In this document: piece after piece, positions 34,766 to 44,005 of the stretch | Position numbering within the stretch: position 1 is the first letter of the stretch | Layout of the letters: every line of letters starts with the position of its first letter | Assembly (NCBI RefSeq): GCF_030687575.1 | Contig: NZ_CP117439.1 | Coordinates: 186,001-250,000, forward strand | Source of the DNA: Pseudomonas sp. FP2309 | Lineage (GTDB): Bacteria; Pseudomonadota; Gammaproteobacteria; Pseudomonadales; Pseudomonadaceae | Direction of reading: 5' to 3' | Length of the DNA stretch: 64,000 nt | The notes under the pieces: generated by a model | Told to the model about the DNA's origin: nothing | Database searches by the model: none | The model's input: only the letters and a program-made list of their open reading frames with translations | Translations under genes and position numbers: made by a program

Positions 34766-36064
34766 ATGCCGCATTTCGCTTATCGAGACGGGCACGCGCT
34801 GCCGGTGCTCAGTGGCGTCGCACTGGCCCAGGCGGACGGGGATGTGTGGCGTGCCATCGACGCCGAGCGCCAGCGCCAGATGCAGTCAATCGAGCTGATT
34901 GCTGCCGAGAATTTCGTCAGCCGTGCAGTGCTTGAGGCTCAGGGCTCGGTACTTACCAACAAGCATGCCGAAGGGTATCCGGGGCGCCGTTATTACGCCG
35001 GCTGCTGCAACGTCGACGCGATAGAAGAGCTGGCCAACGAGCGCGCCCGGCGATTGTTCAATTGTGCCTACGCCAACCTGCAACCCCACTCGGGCAGCCA
35101 GGCCAATCAGGCGGTGTTTCTGGCGCTGCTGGCACCGGGCGACAAGATCCTCGGCCTGGACCTCAAGTCCGGCGGGCACCTGTCCCACGGCGCGGCGTTC
35201 AATATGTCCGGGCGCTGGTTTCAGGCCCTCAGTTACGGCGTGCATCCGCTGACCCATCGGGTCGACATGGACCAGGTCGAGCAGATGGCCCGCCAGGAAC
35301 GCCCGCGATTGATCATCGTCGGCGCTTCGGCCTATTCGCGGGCGCTGGACTTCGCGCGCTTTCGCGCAATTGCCGACGAAGTGGGGGCCTTCCTGATGGC
35401 CGACATTGCCCACGTCGCCGGACTGGTAGCGGGCGGTGCGTACCCGTCGCCGGTGCCGTTCGCCCACGTCACCACCATCAGCACCCACACCACACTGCGC
35501 GGGCCGCGCGGCGGGATGATCCTGTGCAACGAGCCGGGCATTGCGCAGAAAATCAATGCGGCGGTGTTTCCCGGCCTGCAAGGCGCACCGCTGATGCACA
35601 CGCTGGCGGCCAAGGCCGTGGCGCTCGGCGAAGCCCTGCAACCGGCGTTCAGCACCTACGCGCATGCGGTGATTGCGAACGCCCAGGCCTTGTGCGGGCG
35701 CTTGGCCGAAGGCGGGTTGTCGGTGGTCTCGGGCGGCACCGATTGTCACCTTGGCGTGATTGACCTGCGGCCTTGGGGCCTGGTCGGCAATGTCGCCGAA
35801 CAGGCGCTGGAAGCGATCGGGATTACCGTGAACAAAAATATCGTGCCGGGCGACGAGGTCAAACCCAGCGTTACCTCCGGCATTCGTATCGGCAGCGCGG
35901 CCTGCACGTCGCGGGGCATGGGTGTGGATGAATTTCGCGAGATCGGCGACATGATTCTCGCCATGCTCGGCGGTGTGCGCAGCGGAGCCCTCGACAGTCG
36001 CACCGAGCGTTCCATTCGCGAAGGCATCGGCGACCTGACCAAGCGTTTCAAGCTTCCTTACTGA
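34766..36064 (+). CDS. Serine hydroxymethyltransferase homologue lacking the PLP lysine
   Basis: 432 aa from ATG 34766 (ACAGGGAGTGACC upstream); the long frame to 34580 crosses the operator region. It aligns along its full length with Gly[65 protein letters not shown]. In the active-site motif, which reads [12 protein letters not shown] in ordinary SHMT, this protein has [12 protein letters not shown]: Thr242 (codon ACC, 35489-35491) replaces the Schiff-base lysine. The other PLP-contact residues (Asp213, His216, Arg near the C-terminus) are kept. It may be a pseudo-enzyme subunit pairing with the cluster's intact SHMT, or catalyse altered chemistry. Confidence 0.85.
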   Translation: MPHFAYRDGHALPVLSGVALAQADGDVWRAIDAERQRQMQSIELIAAENFVSRAVLEAQGSVLTNKHAEGYPGRRYYAGCCNVDAIEELANERARRLFNCAYANLQPHSGSQANQAVFLALLAPGDKILGLDLKSGGHLSHGAAFNMSGRWFQALSYGVHPLTHRVDMDQVEQMARQERPRLIIVGASAYSRALDFARFRAIADEVGAFLMADIAHVAGLVAGGAYPSPVPFAHVTTISTHTTLRGPRGGMILCNEPGIAQKINAAVFPGLQGAPLMHTLAAKAVALGEALQPAFSTYAHAVIANAQALCGRLAEGGLSVVSGGTDCHLGVIDLRPWGLVGNVAEQALEAIGITVNKNIVPGDEVKPSVTSGIRIGSAACTSRGMGVDEFREIGDMILAMLGGVRSGALDSRTERSIREGIGDLTKRFKLPY

Positions 36065-36074
36065 GCGGCTGCCT

Positions 36075-37571
36075 CTAGATCTTCAGCGCATTGGCCAGGC
36101 GCAGCATGGCGGCTTCGATTTCATACGCGGTCAACGATGAGTAGCCCAGCAGCCAGCCGTATTGCTGCGGTTCGCCTGCGTACAGCTTGCTGAGTCCGGA
36201 CAATTGCACGCCGGCGGTGGCCGCTTGGCGGATGGTTTTTTCTTCGCTCCAGCCCGCTTTCAGCAGACACGGAATCTGCAACCCGCCCGGCGGCAACTGG
36301 GCAGTGACGACCTCGCCCAGGTACTTGCCAATGGCGTCATGCATGATCGAGCGGCGCCCGGCATACAGCTTGCGCATGGCGCGCACGTGGGCGTTGTAAT
36401 GGCCGTCTTCCATAAACCGCGCCAGGGTCAGTTGCAGCACTTGCGGCGTATGCCCGTCCATCATGCTGCGCGCATAGGCAAAGGGCTTGACCAGTTCGTG
36501 GGGCAGCACCATGTAGCCCATGCGCAAGCCGGGATAGAGCGTCTTGCTGAACGTGCCGATGTAGAGCGTGCGCTGATACTTGTCCAGCCCCTGCACGCAG
36601 GCGGTGGGTTGTCCGTCGTAATGGAACTCGCTGTCGTAGTCGTCCTCGATCAGCCACTTGCCTTTTTCTGCCGCCCAGTTGATCAACTCGAGGCGCCGTT
36701 CCAGCGGCAGCGTCACGCCGGTGGGGTATTGGTGCGACGGTGTGACGTACACGCAGTTGGCGCCGCTGCGGTCGGCGTACAGCAGGTCGGTGCGGATGCC
36801 GCGTTCATCGACATCGATGGGCAGCACCTTGGCTTCAGCGATCTCGAAGGCTTTGCGTGCGCCGTAATAGCCAGGGTTTTCCAGCAGGATCGGTTTGCCG
36901 GCATCCACCAGCAACTGCGCGCAGAGGTACAAGGCCTGGCGCGTGCTGCTCAGCACCAGCACCTGATCGGGCGAACACTTGGCCCCGCGTTCCAGGTTCA
37001 AGTAGGTGGCAATCGCCTTGCGCAGCGGCTCGGCGCCTTGCGGGTCGCCGTGCAAGAGCACGTTGGCGCGATAGTCCTTCATCACCTGGCGTTGCAGGCG
37101 TTCCCAGACATCCGTGGGGAAACTGCGGGTTTCCGGCAAGCCGGTGGCGAAGGCCTTGATGACTTGCTGGTCGCTGACGCCGCCCGTTTCGAAGATCATC
37201 CGCCCGCGCTGACTCAGCTCGGCGCCGGGTGCGGCGGCGTTGCTGCGCACTTCCTGGGCCTTGATGCGCCGGCGTGTGGCACCGCGCAATTCGACGCCGA
37301 CCGTGTCGCAGACGTAACTGCCGGCACCCTCGCGGCGCACGATAAACCCGTCCCGATGCAACTGCACGTAGGCGTTCTCGACGGTGTCGCGAGCGCACCC
37401 CAGCGACGTTGCCAACACCCGCGTGGCCGGCAGTTTCAGGCCGGGGCCGAGGGCGCCGTCGAGGATCAGTGCGCGCAACGCCCGCTGGATGCGCTGGTGC
37501 AAGTCCAGCAGCTGAAACTCCACGTCGTTGAGGCGCATTTTCAGGGTTTCGAGCTCGAAGGTTTTTGCCAT
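36075..37571 (-). CDS. MocR-family (GntR plus aminotransferase-like) regulator
   Basis: 498 aa from ATG 37571; the frame extends to 37673 without a ribosome site. The N-terminal GntR winged helix (LHQRIQRALRALILDGALGPGLKLPATRVLATSLGCARDTVENAYVQLHRDGFI) is joined to a fold-type I aminotransferase domain with PLP lysine in GTFSKTLYPGLRMGY and an Asp in WLIEDDYDSEF. MocR proteins sense PLP or amines and control adjacent genes. It is divergent from the SerC homologue; GTGGTCTG at its own start codon region suggests autoregulation. Likely regulator of the whole cluster. Confidence 0.88.
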   Translation of the reverse strand: MAKTFELETLKMRLNDVEFQLLDLHQRIQRALRALILDGALGPGLKLPATRVLATSLGCARDTVENAYVQLHRDGFIVRREGAGSYVCDTVGVELRGATRRRIKAQEVRSNAAAPGAELSQRGRMIFETGGVSDQQVIKAFATGLPETRSFPTDVWERLQRQVMKDYRANVLLHGDPQGAEPLRKAIATYLNLERGAKCSPDQVLVLSSTRQALYLCAQLLVDAGKPILLENPGYYGARKAFEIAEAKVLPIDVDERGIRTDLLYADRSGANCVYVTPSHQYPTGVTLPLERRLELINWAAEKGKWLIEDDYDSEFHYDGQPTACVQGLDKYQRTLYIGTFSKTLYPGLRMGYMVLPHELVKPFAYARSMMDGHTPQVLQLTLARFMEDGHYNAHVRAMRKLYAGRRSIMHDAIGKYLGEVVTAQLPPGGLQIPCLLKAGWSEEKTIRQAATAGVQLSGLSKLYAGEPQQYGWLLGYSSLTAYEIEAAMLRLANALKI

Positions 37572-37580
37572 GTGGTCTGC
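37571..37580. promoter_or_regulatory. Candidate MocR operator at its own start
   Basis: TGTGGTCTGC at 37571-37580 immediately precedes the regulator's ATG on the opposite strand and lies in the 136-bp space shared with the SerC homologue. It matches the words at 34666 and 38808. Confidence 0.4.
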
Positions 37581-37707
37581 TCCATCCTTTGGAATTGGCC
37601 GGTAATGGCAGGCCAGTCTATCCGTAGAATCCAGCCCTCGCCAACCCGGCCCCGGCGCGTGGCGAGCCCGCACGATGCGAGTGTTCTTGAACAGGAGTTA
37701 CGCGACG

Positions 37708-38790
37708 ATGGCCAGATCCCACAACTTCAGCGCCGGCCCCACGGCGGTGCCGCTGGAAGTGCTCACCCAGGCACACGAAGAATTTTTTGATTTTGCTGGC
37801 ACCGGTATGTCGGTGATGGAGATCAGCCATCGCTCCCGTGTGTTCATGGACGTGGCCCGCCAGGCGGAGCAGGACCTGCGCAACATTCTCGGCGTGCCGG
37901 ACGCGTACAAAGTGCTGTTTTTGCAAGGCGGCGCCTCGCTGCAGTTCGCCCAGGTGCCCATGAATCTATTGGGCGACAAAGGCACGGCGGACTACCTGCA
38001 CACCGGCCTCTGGTCGGGTAAGGCGATTGAAGCGGCGCGGCGTTATTGCGATGTGCGTATCGCGGCCAGTGCCCGCGCGACCGGCTTCGACCGCGTGCCT
38101 GACGCAGCGAGCTGGCACCTCAATCCTGACGCCGCCTACCTGCATTACACCGAGAATGAGACAGTCCACGGCGTGCAATTCATCGCCCCGCCCGACAGCG
38201 TCGCGCCGCTGGTGTGTGATGCCTGTTCAAGCCTTTTGTCCAAGCCGATGGACGTCGCCCGGCATGACCTGGTGTATGCCGCCGCGCAGAAAAACATGGG
38301 GGTGGCCGGGTTGACGGTGGTCATCGTCGACCCCGCATTACTGGAGCGCTCCCATGCCTTCACTCCGGACATTCTCAACTACGCCCACATCAGCGATGCG
38401 CAGTCGATGCTCAATACCCCGGCGACGTTTCCCTGGTACCTCACCGGGCTGACGCTCAAGTGGATCAAGCACAACGGCGGTCTGCCGGCCTTGCATGAGC
38501 GTAACCAGGCCAAGGCGCGCCGGCTCTATCGCGCCATTGACGAGAGCGGCGGTTTCTACCGCAATCGGGTGCAGCCGGCGTACCGCTCGATCAACAACGT
38601 GCCGTTCGTGCTGGCGGATTCGACGCTGGAGAAGACCTTCCTGCGCCGCGCCGAAGACGCCGGCCTCAACGGCTTGAAAGGCCACGCCAGCGTCGGCGGC
38701 CTGCGCGCCAGTCTCTACAACGCCGTCTCGTTAACCGCAGTCGAGGCGCTGACCGACTTTATGGCTGACTTCGCACGTGCACATGGGTAA
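37708..38790 (+). CDS. SerC-like phosphoserine aminotransferase homologue
   Basis: 360 aa from ATG 37708 (AGGAGTTACGCGACG upstream). SerC family marks: HNFSAGPTAVPLEVL at the N-terminus, MEISHRS, LFLQGGASLQFAQVPMNLL and the PLP lysine in LVYAAAQKNMGVAGLTVVI. SerC converts 3-phosphohydroxypyruvate to phosphoserine, but the housekeeping gene is normally next to pheA/hisC or gyrA in Pseudomonas. Here it is a second copy in a dedicated cluster and may supply serine or transaminate a related 3-substituted pyruvate. First gene of the rightward half, divergent from the MocR gene. Confidence 0.88.
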   Translation: MARSHNFSAGPTAVPLEVLTQAHEEFFDFAGTGMSVMEISHRSRVFMDVARQAEQDLRNILGVPDAYKVLFLQGGASLQFAQVPMNLLGDKGTADYLHTGLWSGKAIEAARRYCDVRIAASARATGFDRVPDAASWHLNPDAAYLHYTENETVHGVQFIAPPDSVAPLVCDACSSLLSKPMDVARHDLVYAAAQKNMGVAGLTVVIVDPALLERSHAFTPDILNYAHISDAQSMLNTPATFPWYLTGLTLKWIKHNGGLPALHERNQAKARRLYRAIDESGGFYRNRVQPAYRSINNVPFVLADSTLEKTFLRRAEDAGLNGLKGHASVGGLRASLYNAVSLTAVEALTDFMADFARAHG

Positions 38791-38807
38791 CCGCCCCTGC
38801 GCGAAAA

Positions 38808-38823
38808 AGTGGTCTGGTCTGCC
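38808..38823. promoter_or_regulatory. Candidate MocR operator before the BenE-family gene
   Basis: AGTGGTCTGGTCTGCC: two overlapping GGTCTG words, 95 bp before the BenE-family start. The same GTGGTCTG word occurs in two other intergenic regions of the cluster. Confidence 0.45.
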
Positions 38824-38917
38824 GCGCGCAAGCGTAGGGGCGAACCCCACCATTCAACGGCTATAAATGGCCGCCTGGCCACGGCCTGATCCATTGTCCA
38901 GCAAGGAGCCAAGACTT

Positions 38918-40150
38918 ATGCCCTCTACTCAATCCCAGTCGTCCCTGCGTCTGCGGGATGTGCTGCACCCGGTGGTTGCCGGGCTGATCTCGGTGATCGT
39001 CAATTACGGCGGCACCTTCATTCTGGTGTTCCAGGCCGCCAAGGTGGCCGGCCTCAGCCCTGAGCTGACGGCGTCGTGGGTCTGGTCGGTGTCGATTGGC
39101 GTCGGTGTGACCGGGCTGTTCCTCAGTTGGGTGAGCCGCGAGCCGATCATCACCGCCTGGTCGACCCCGGCGGCGGCGTTCTTGATCGTTGCCCTGGCGA
39201 CCACGCCCTACGCCGAGGCGATTGGTGCGTATTTGATCTCAGCGGCGGCGTTCGTGCTGCTGGGGGTATCCGGCTATTTTGAAAGGGCTGTGCGCCTTAT
39301 CCCGCCTGGCGTTGCGGCGGGCCTGCTGGGCGGCATTCTCTTGCAGTTCGGCATCGGCGCATTCGCGAGCATGACGGTCGACCCGCTGTTGGTGGGGCTG
39401 TTGATCGGCGCCTACATCTTGTTCAAGCGCTTGAGCGCACGCTACGCGGTGGTCGGCATTCTGGTGCTGGGGCTGGGTTTTTTGCTGATGCAGGGGCGGG
39501 TGGAATTTTCCGGGCTGGCGCTGGCGTTCGCCACACCGGTATTCACGCGGCCCGAGTTCTCGCTCAATGCGTTGCTGAGCGTGGCGTTGCCGCTGTTTCT
39601 GATCACCCTCACAGGGCAGTACATGCCGGGCATGCTGGTGCTGCGCAATGACGGCTTCAAGACCAGCGCCAACCCGATTCTCAGCGTGACCGGGCTGGGT
39701 TCGCTGCTGATGGCGCCGTTCGGCTCCCATGCGTTCAATATCGCGGCAATCACGGCGGCGATCTGCACCGGCAAGGAAGCGTCCGAAGACCCTTCCAAAC
39801 GCTGGATCGCCGGGGTAGCGGCAGGGGTGTTCTACATCCTGGTGGGGATTTTTGGCGTAACCCTGGCGGCGGTGTTCATGGCCTTTCCGGCGACGTTCAT
39901 TACCACCCTGGCCGGGCTGGCGCTGCTCGGCACCATCGGCGGCAGCCTGGCCAATGCCATGGCGGACGTCAAATCCCGTGAAGCCTCGTTGATCACCTTT
40001 CTGGCGTGCGCCGCCAACATCACCTTGCTTGGCATTGGCGGCGCGTTCTGGGGCTTGCTCATCGGCCTCGCGGCGTATGCGGTACTCAATGGGCAACTGC
40101 CACATCGTGAAAAAACCACTGCGGTGACCACCAAGGGAGCGACCCGCTGA
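38918..40150 (+). CDS. BenE-family benzoate/H+ symporter
   Basis: 410 aa from ATG 38918 (AAGGAGCCAAGACTT upstream). About twelve hydrophobic segments; the BenE signature includes PVVAGLISVIVNYGGTFILVFQAAK and the PITTAWSTPAAAFL-like segment (here EPIITAWSTPAAAFLIVALA), AITAAICTGKEASEDPSKRWIAG. The family transports benzoate and, in some members, other aromatic acids or imino compounds. The stop overlaps the YggS-like start (TGATG). It may bring in an aromatic acid precursor, which fits an AurF-like amine oxygenase in the same cluster; transport of another acid remains possible. Confidence 0.85.
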   Translation: MPSTQSQSSLRLRDVLHPVVAGLISVIVNYGGTFILVFQAAKVAGLSPELTASWVWSVSIGVGVTGLFLSWVSREPIITAWSTPAAAFLIVALATTPYAEAIGAYLISAAAFVLLGVSGYFERAVRLIPPGVAAGLLGGILLQFGIGAFASMTVDPLLVGLLIGAYILFKRLSARYAVVGILVLGLGFLLMQGRVEFSGLALAFATPVFTRPEFSLNALLSVALPLFLITLTGQYMPGMLVLRNDGFKTSANPILSVTGLGSLLMAPFGSHAFNIAAITAAICTGKEASEDPSKRWIAGVAAGVFYILVGIFGVTLAAVFMAFPATFITTLAGLALLGTIGGSLANAMADVKSREASLITFLACAANITLLGIGGAFWGLLIGLAAYAVLNGQLPHREKTTAVTTKGATR

Positions 40151-40989
40151 TGACTGGGCAAGCCGAACACCTCACCACGCTCCACGCCGACCACGGTCGC
40201 TATCCGCAGGCGGTCAGCGTCGAGGACTTTCGTCGCAATCTTGCCGCTGTGCAGCAACGCATCATTGATGCCTGCCATCGCGTCGGGCGTGACCCGGCCA
40301 CCGTGCGGTTGCTGCCGGTCAGCAAGACCTTCGACGAAGCCCATCTGCGCCTGGCCTATGCCGCCGGTTGCCGCCAGCTCGGCGAAAACAAGGTGCAGGA
40401 GGCCCAGCGCAAGGCGCAAGCCATGAGCGACCTGCACGACCTGCAATGGTCAGTCATCGGCCACCTGCAAACCAACAAGGCCAAGCAGGTTGCGCGTTTT
40501 GCCAGCGAATTCCAGGCGCTCGACAGCCTGCGCGTGGCCGAAGTGCTGAACCATCGCCTGCAGCTCGAAGGTCGGCAGATGGATGTGTTCGTGCAGGTCA
40601 ACACCTCGGGCGAAGCCAGCAAGTACGGCCTGGCTCCCGAGGATGTGGCGGCGTTCATCGCGGCCCTGCCGGCATTCCCGGCGCTGCGGGTTCGCGGGCT
40701 GATGACCCTGGCGCTGTTTTGCGCCGACGTTGCGCGGGTGCGCCCCTGCTTCGTGCGCTTGCGTGAATTGCGCGACCGCTTGCTCGCGCAGGTGCCCGAG
40801 GGCGTGTCGCTGCAGGCGTTGTCGATGGGCATGTCGGGCGACTTTGAAATTGCCATTGAAGAGGGGGCAACCGTGGTACGCGTCGGCCAAGCCATCTTCG
40901 GTGCCCGCGCCATGCCAGATGCCTATTACTGGCCTACGGCCGACGCCAGACCGCGCAACGGCGACGAGTTGCCGGCGCTCGCCCCTTAA
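40150..40989 (+). CDS. YggS-family PLP-binding protein
   Basis: A 279-aa alanine-racemase-fold barrel protein. The PLP lysine is in RLLPVSKTF (about residue 59), with GENKVQEA, WSVIGHLQTNKAKQVARF, FVQVNTSGEASKYGL, LSMGMSGDFEIAIEEGATVVRVGQAIFG. Housekeeping YggS/PLPBP (about 230 aa) controls PLP homeostasis; this copy has an N-terminal extension of ~25 residues and a C-terminal one of ~20, and lies in an operon with five other PLP-fold genes. It could protect or deliver PLP to the lysine-less SHMT homologue, or act as a racemase-like enzyme. Translationally coupled to the BenE-family gene. Confidence 0.85.
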   Translation: MTGQAEHLTTLHADHGRYPQAVSVEDFRRNLAAVQQRIIDACHRVGRDPATVRLLPVSKTFDEAHLRLAYAAGCRQLGENKVQEAQRKAQAMSDLHDLQWSVIGHLQTNKAKQVARFASEFQALDSLRVAEVLNHRLQLEGRQMDVFVQVNTSGEASKYGLAPEDVAAFIAALPAFPALRVRGLMTLALFCADVARVRPCFVRLRELRDRLLAQVPEGVSLQALSMGMSGDFEIAIEEGATVVRVGQAIFGARAMPDAYYWPTADARPRNGDELPALAP

Positions 40990-41018
40990 CGTTGATTGAT
41001 CTCTATAGGAGGCCTGCA

Positions 41019-42200
41019 ATGTCCGCAGCATCCGCTTACCTGATGCACACCTCGTCCCGTCAGCCGGTCTCGTTCAGCCGAGGCCTGGGCGCTCGCCTGT
41101 GGGATACCGACGGCGTTGAATACCTGGATGCCATCGCCGGCGTGGCCGTGACAAGCCTGGGGCACGCCAACCCGGAAATTGCCGCCGCCATCGCCGAGCA
41201 GTCCACGCAGTTGCTGCACACCACCAACATGTTTCGCATCCCGTGGCAGGAGCAACTAGGCGAGCGGTTGTGCCTGTTGTCCGGCATGGAGCGCGCGTTT
41301 TTCTGCAACTCCGGCGCCGAGGCCAATGAAGCCGCACTGAAACTGGCGCGGCTGCACGCCCATGCTCGAGGCGTGGCCCAGCCGCAGGTGCTGGTGATGG
41401 ACAACAGCTTCCACGGGCGCACCCTCGCCACGCTGGCGGCCACCGGCAACCCGGCGGTGCACGTCGGTTTCGAACCGTTGATGCCCGGCTTTGTGCGCGT
41501 GCCGTACAACGACATTGAGGCGATTCGGGCGGTCGCGGCGCGGTCACCCAACATCGTTGCAGTGCTGGTCGAGCCGGTGCAGGGTGAGGGTGGGGTGCAT
41601 GCGGCGTTCGCGGGCTACCTGCAAGGGGTGCGCGCCCTGTGCGATGAACACGACTGGTTGATGATGATTGATGAAGTGCAAACCGGCATGGGCCGCACCG
41701 GCGCCTGGTTTGGCTTTCAACACGCGGGCATCGAGCCGGATGTCATCACCCTGGCCAAGGCGCTTGGCAACGGCTACCCGATAGGCGGATGCCTGGCGCG
41801 GGGCAAGGCCGCCGAGCTGTTTTCTCCCGGTCATCATGCGTCCACGTTTGGCGGTAACCCGCTGGCCTGCCGTGTGGGGTGCACGGTGCTGGACATCATG
41901 CAGCGTGAGCACCTGCCACAACGCGCCGCCGCCAGCGGCCGACGCCTGCTGGCCGCGCTCAAGCTGGCGCTGGGTAACCATCCCGAGGTGGTGGCCATTC
42001 GTGGTATCGGCTTGATGGTCGGCGTCGAACTCAACCGCCCGTGCGGCGAGCTGGTCGACCGCGCCCGTGAAGAACAACGCCTGCTGATCACCGTCACCCG
42101 TGGCACCACCGTGCGCCTGTTGCCCGCACTGATCTGCGATGACGCACAGATCGACGAGATCGCCGCACGTGTCATTCGCCTGCTGTCGCCCGCTGTTTGA
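41019..42200 (+). CDS. Class III aminotransferase (acetylornithine/GABA type)
   Basis: 393 aa from ATG 41019 (ATAGGAGGCCTGCA upstream, an almost perfect ribosome site). Marks: [73 protein letters not shown] and PLP lysine in [16 protein letters not shown]. It resembles ArgD more than GabT. In the cluster it would move an amino group between an omega- or alpha-amine and a keto acid. It sits 29 nt after the YggS-like gene and 26 nt before the SHMT gene. Confidence 0.88.
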   Translation: MSAASAYLMHTSSRQPVSFSRGLGARLWDTDGVEYLDAIAGVAVTSLGHANPEIAAAIAEQSTQLLHTTNMFRIPWQEQLGERLCLLSGMERAFFCNSGAEANEAALKLARLHAHARGVAQPQVLVMDNSFHGRTLATLAATGNPAVHVGFEPLMPGFVRVPYNDIEAIRAVAARSPNIVAVLVEPVQGEGGVHAAFAGYLQGVRALCDEHDWLMMIDEVQTGMGRTGAWFGFQHAGIEPDVITLAKALGNGYPIGGCLARGKAAELFSPGHHASTFGGNPLACRVGCTVLDIMQREHLPQRAAASGRRLLAALKLALGNHPEVVAIRGIGLMVGVELNRPCGELVDRAREEQRLLITVTRGTTVRLLPALICDDAQIDEIAARVIRLLSPAV

Positions 42201-42226
42201 ATTTGTTAACCAAGGACGCCCCCACC

Positions 42227-43492
42227 ATGTACGACTCAACGCTCACCCTGGATGCTTTCGACCCTGAACTGCGTGAGGCGATTCATAACGAAGCGCATCG
42301 CCAGGAAGACCACATTGAGCTTATCGCGTCGGAGAACTACGCCAGCCCGCTGGTCATGCAGACCCAGAGCACGGTACTCACCAACAAGTACGCCGAGGGC
42401 TATCCCGGCAAGCGCTACTACAGTGGTTGTGAATACGTTGATGTCGCCGAGCGGCTGGCGATTGAGCGGGTCAAGACCCTGTTCAACTGCGACTACGCCA
42501 ACGTGCAACCTCACGCGGGTGCGCAGGCCAACGCGGCGGTGTTCCTCGCATTGATCAACCCCGGTGACACGGTGATGGGCATGAACCTGGCCCAGGGCGG
42601 CCACCTGACCCACGGTAACCCGGCGAACTTTTCGGGCCGGCATTACAAGATCGTGCCCTACGGGCTGGACCCGAAAACCGGGTTTCTCGACTACGACGAG
42701 ATGGAACGAATAGCCCTGCAGACGCGCCCGAAAATGTTGATCGGCGGCTTCTCGGCGTACTCGCGCTACAAGGACTGGGCACGCATGCGCACCATCGCCG
42801 ACAAGGTCGGCGCCATATTCTGGGTCGACATGGCCCACGTCGCCGGGCTGGTCGCCGCCGGCGAATACCCGGACCCGCTGCCCCATGCGCATGTGGTCAC
42901 CAGCACCACGCACAAAACCCTGCGCGGCCCACGGGGCGGTTTGATTCTGTCGAAAGGCCAGGACGAAGCCTTCTACAAGAAACTCGATTCGGCAGTGTTT
43001 CCCGGCGTGCAGGGCGGCCCGCTTATGCACCAAATTGCAGCCAAGGCCGTGGCGTTCAAGGAAGCGCTGACGCCCGAGTTCCGCGTCTACCAGACCCAAG
43101 TGGTGATCAACGCCCGCGCCATGGCCGCTGTGCTGCAAAAACGCGGCTACAAGATCGTCTCGGGCGGAACCGACAACCACATGATGCTGATCGATCTGTC
43201 CGACAAGCCCTACACCGGCAAGGACGCCGATGCGGCATTGAGCAGCGCCTACATCACCGCGAATAAAAACTCGGTGCCGAATGACCCACGCTCACCCTTC
43301 GTGACCTCCGGCCTGCGCATCGGCAGCCCGGCGGTGACGACGCGGGGCTTCGGGGTCGAGGCCTGCGAGCAAGTGGCAGGGTGGTTGTGCGACGTACTCG
43401 ACGCCCTGGAATATGGCGACAGTGACAAGGTCGGCCACCACGTGCGCGAACAGGTTGTCGCACTGTGCCGGCGTTATCCGGTTTATCGCTGA
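42227..43492 (+). CDS. glyA: Serine hydroxymethyltransferase (cluster paralogue, catalytically intact)
   Basis: 421 aa from ATG 42227. All SHMT motifs are intact: [51 protein letters not shown] lysine Lys230 in [14 protein letters not shown], and [14 protein letters not shown]. It interconverts serine and glycine with tetrahydrofolate, or performs retro-aldol cleavage of beta-hydroxy amino acids. As the last gene of the operon it is probably a specialised copy alongside the housekeeping GlyA. It contrasts with the lysine-less homologue at 34766, with which it could form mixed tetramers. Confidence 0.92.
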   Translation: MYDSTLTLDAFDPELREAIHNEAHRQEDHIELIASENYASPLVMQTQSTVLTNKYAEGYPGKRYYSGCEYVDVAERLAIERVKTLFNCDYANVQPHAGAQANAAVFLALINPGDTVMGMNLAQGGHLTHGNPANFSGRHYKIVPYGLDPKTGFLDYDEMERIALQTRPKMLIGGFSAYSRYKDWARMRTIADKVGAIFWVDMAHVAGLVAAGEYPDPLPHAHVVTSTTHKTLRGPRGGLILSKGQDEAFYKKLDSAVFPGVQGGPLMHQIAAKAVAFKEALTPEFRVYQTQVVINARAMAAVLQKRGYKIVSGGTDNHMMLIDLSDKPYTGKDADAALSSAYITANKNSVPNDPRSPFVTSGLRIGSPAVTTRGFGVEACEQVAGWLCDVLDALEYGDSDKVGHHVREQVVALCRRYPVYR

Positions 43493-43764
43493 CTGGTTTG
43501 GGGGGCCGTGTGGACGGCCCCTGATTCACGCCTTTACCCGAAAAGGACGCGCATACAGCCCGCTTCCAGCTTTATCAGGCGTTCGATCGGGGGAGTGGGG
43601 GCGTCGTGATGATATGCCGGAGAGGTTCGTAACGGACTGCTCTTAAAGCGCTTCGGTGGCGATATTGAGAATGTGATCAGCATCCCCGAGCGGGGTAGCA
43701 CCCTCGTTTCAAATGGGCTGTGGCTTAGGCTTTTCAAAGGAGAGGCTGAGGTCTGTGAAACAAC

Positions 43765-43790
43765 AAAGCCCGCACGGGGCGGGCTTCTTG
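43765..43790 (+). terminator. Putative rho-independent terminator
   Basis: AAGCCCGC-ACGGG-GCGGGCTT followed by CTT and a G-run; a strong stem with a poor T-tract, between the SHMT operon and the island end. Confidence 0.5.
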
Positions 43791-43839
43791 GGGGGGGGTC
43801 GTAGACTGTCTGAGACAGCCCAAGACTGCTATATGGTGC

Positions 43840-43877
43840 CCCGGCGGGATTCGAACCCACGACCCCTGCCTTCGGAG
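43840..43877. repeat. Genomic-island attachment repeat (distal copy, tRNA-Arg 3' fragment)
   Basis: 38 bp identical to 54114-54151 inside the intact tRNA-Arg gene: CCCGGCGGGATTCGAACC followed by CACGACCCCTGCCTTCGGAG. The flank has TGGTGC, the displaced CCA end. It covers the T arm to the anticodon stem and marks the far end of the island. Confidence 0.9.
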
Positions 43878-43985
43878 TCCTAAAAGTCGACGTTTAGAAT
43901 CAATACGTTAGCGGGGATTAGCTGGTAAATCAACGACTTGTGTAGGCTAGCGTTAGCGGGATTTCGCCCCGCTTAGCGGGGCGGG

Positions 43986-44005
43986 TGTGGCAAAATTGTG
44001 GCAGA
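43986..44005. repeat. Candidate integrase arm-type site, left
   Basis: GTGTGGCAAAATTGTGGCA here and GTGTGGCAAATTTGTGGCA at 54018 (one mismatch) lie just inside both island ends in the same orientation, as expected for integrase or directionality-factor binding sites. Confidence 0.5.

Noticed and set aside
35062..35763. 233-codon frame inside the SHMT-like gene
   Set aside because: Out-of-frame shadow in GC-rich DNA; Arg/Gly/Pro-rich with no motif, while the SHMT frame is complete.
36162..37790. 542-codon frame antisense to the MocR gene
   Set aside because: Antisense shadow of a full-length regulator with all motifs; no ribosome site or domain.
42227..43492. Housekeeping glyA
   Set aside because: Enzyme motifs are standard, but the operon with transporter, YggS-like and aminotransferase genes suggests a cluster-specific copy; the symbol is kept only for family identity.
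43534..43860. 108-codon minus-strand frame at the island boundary
   Set aside because: It runs through the terminator and the tRNA-derived repeat; its N-terminus is translated tRNA sequence.
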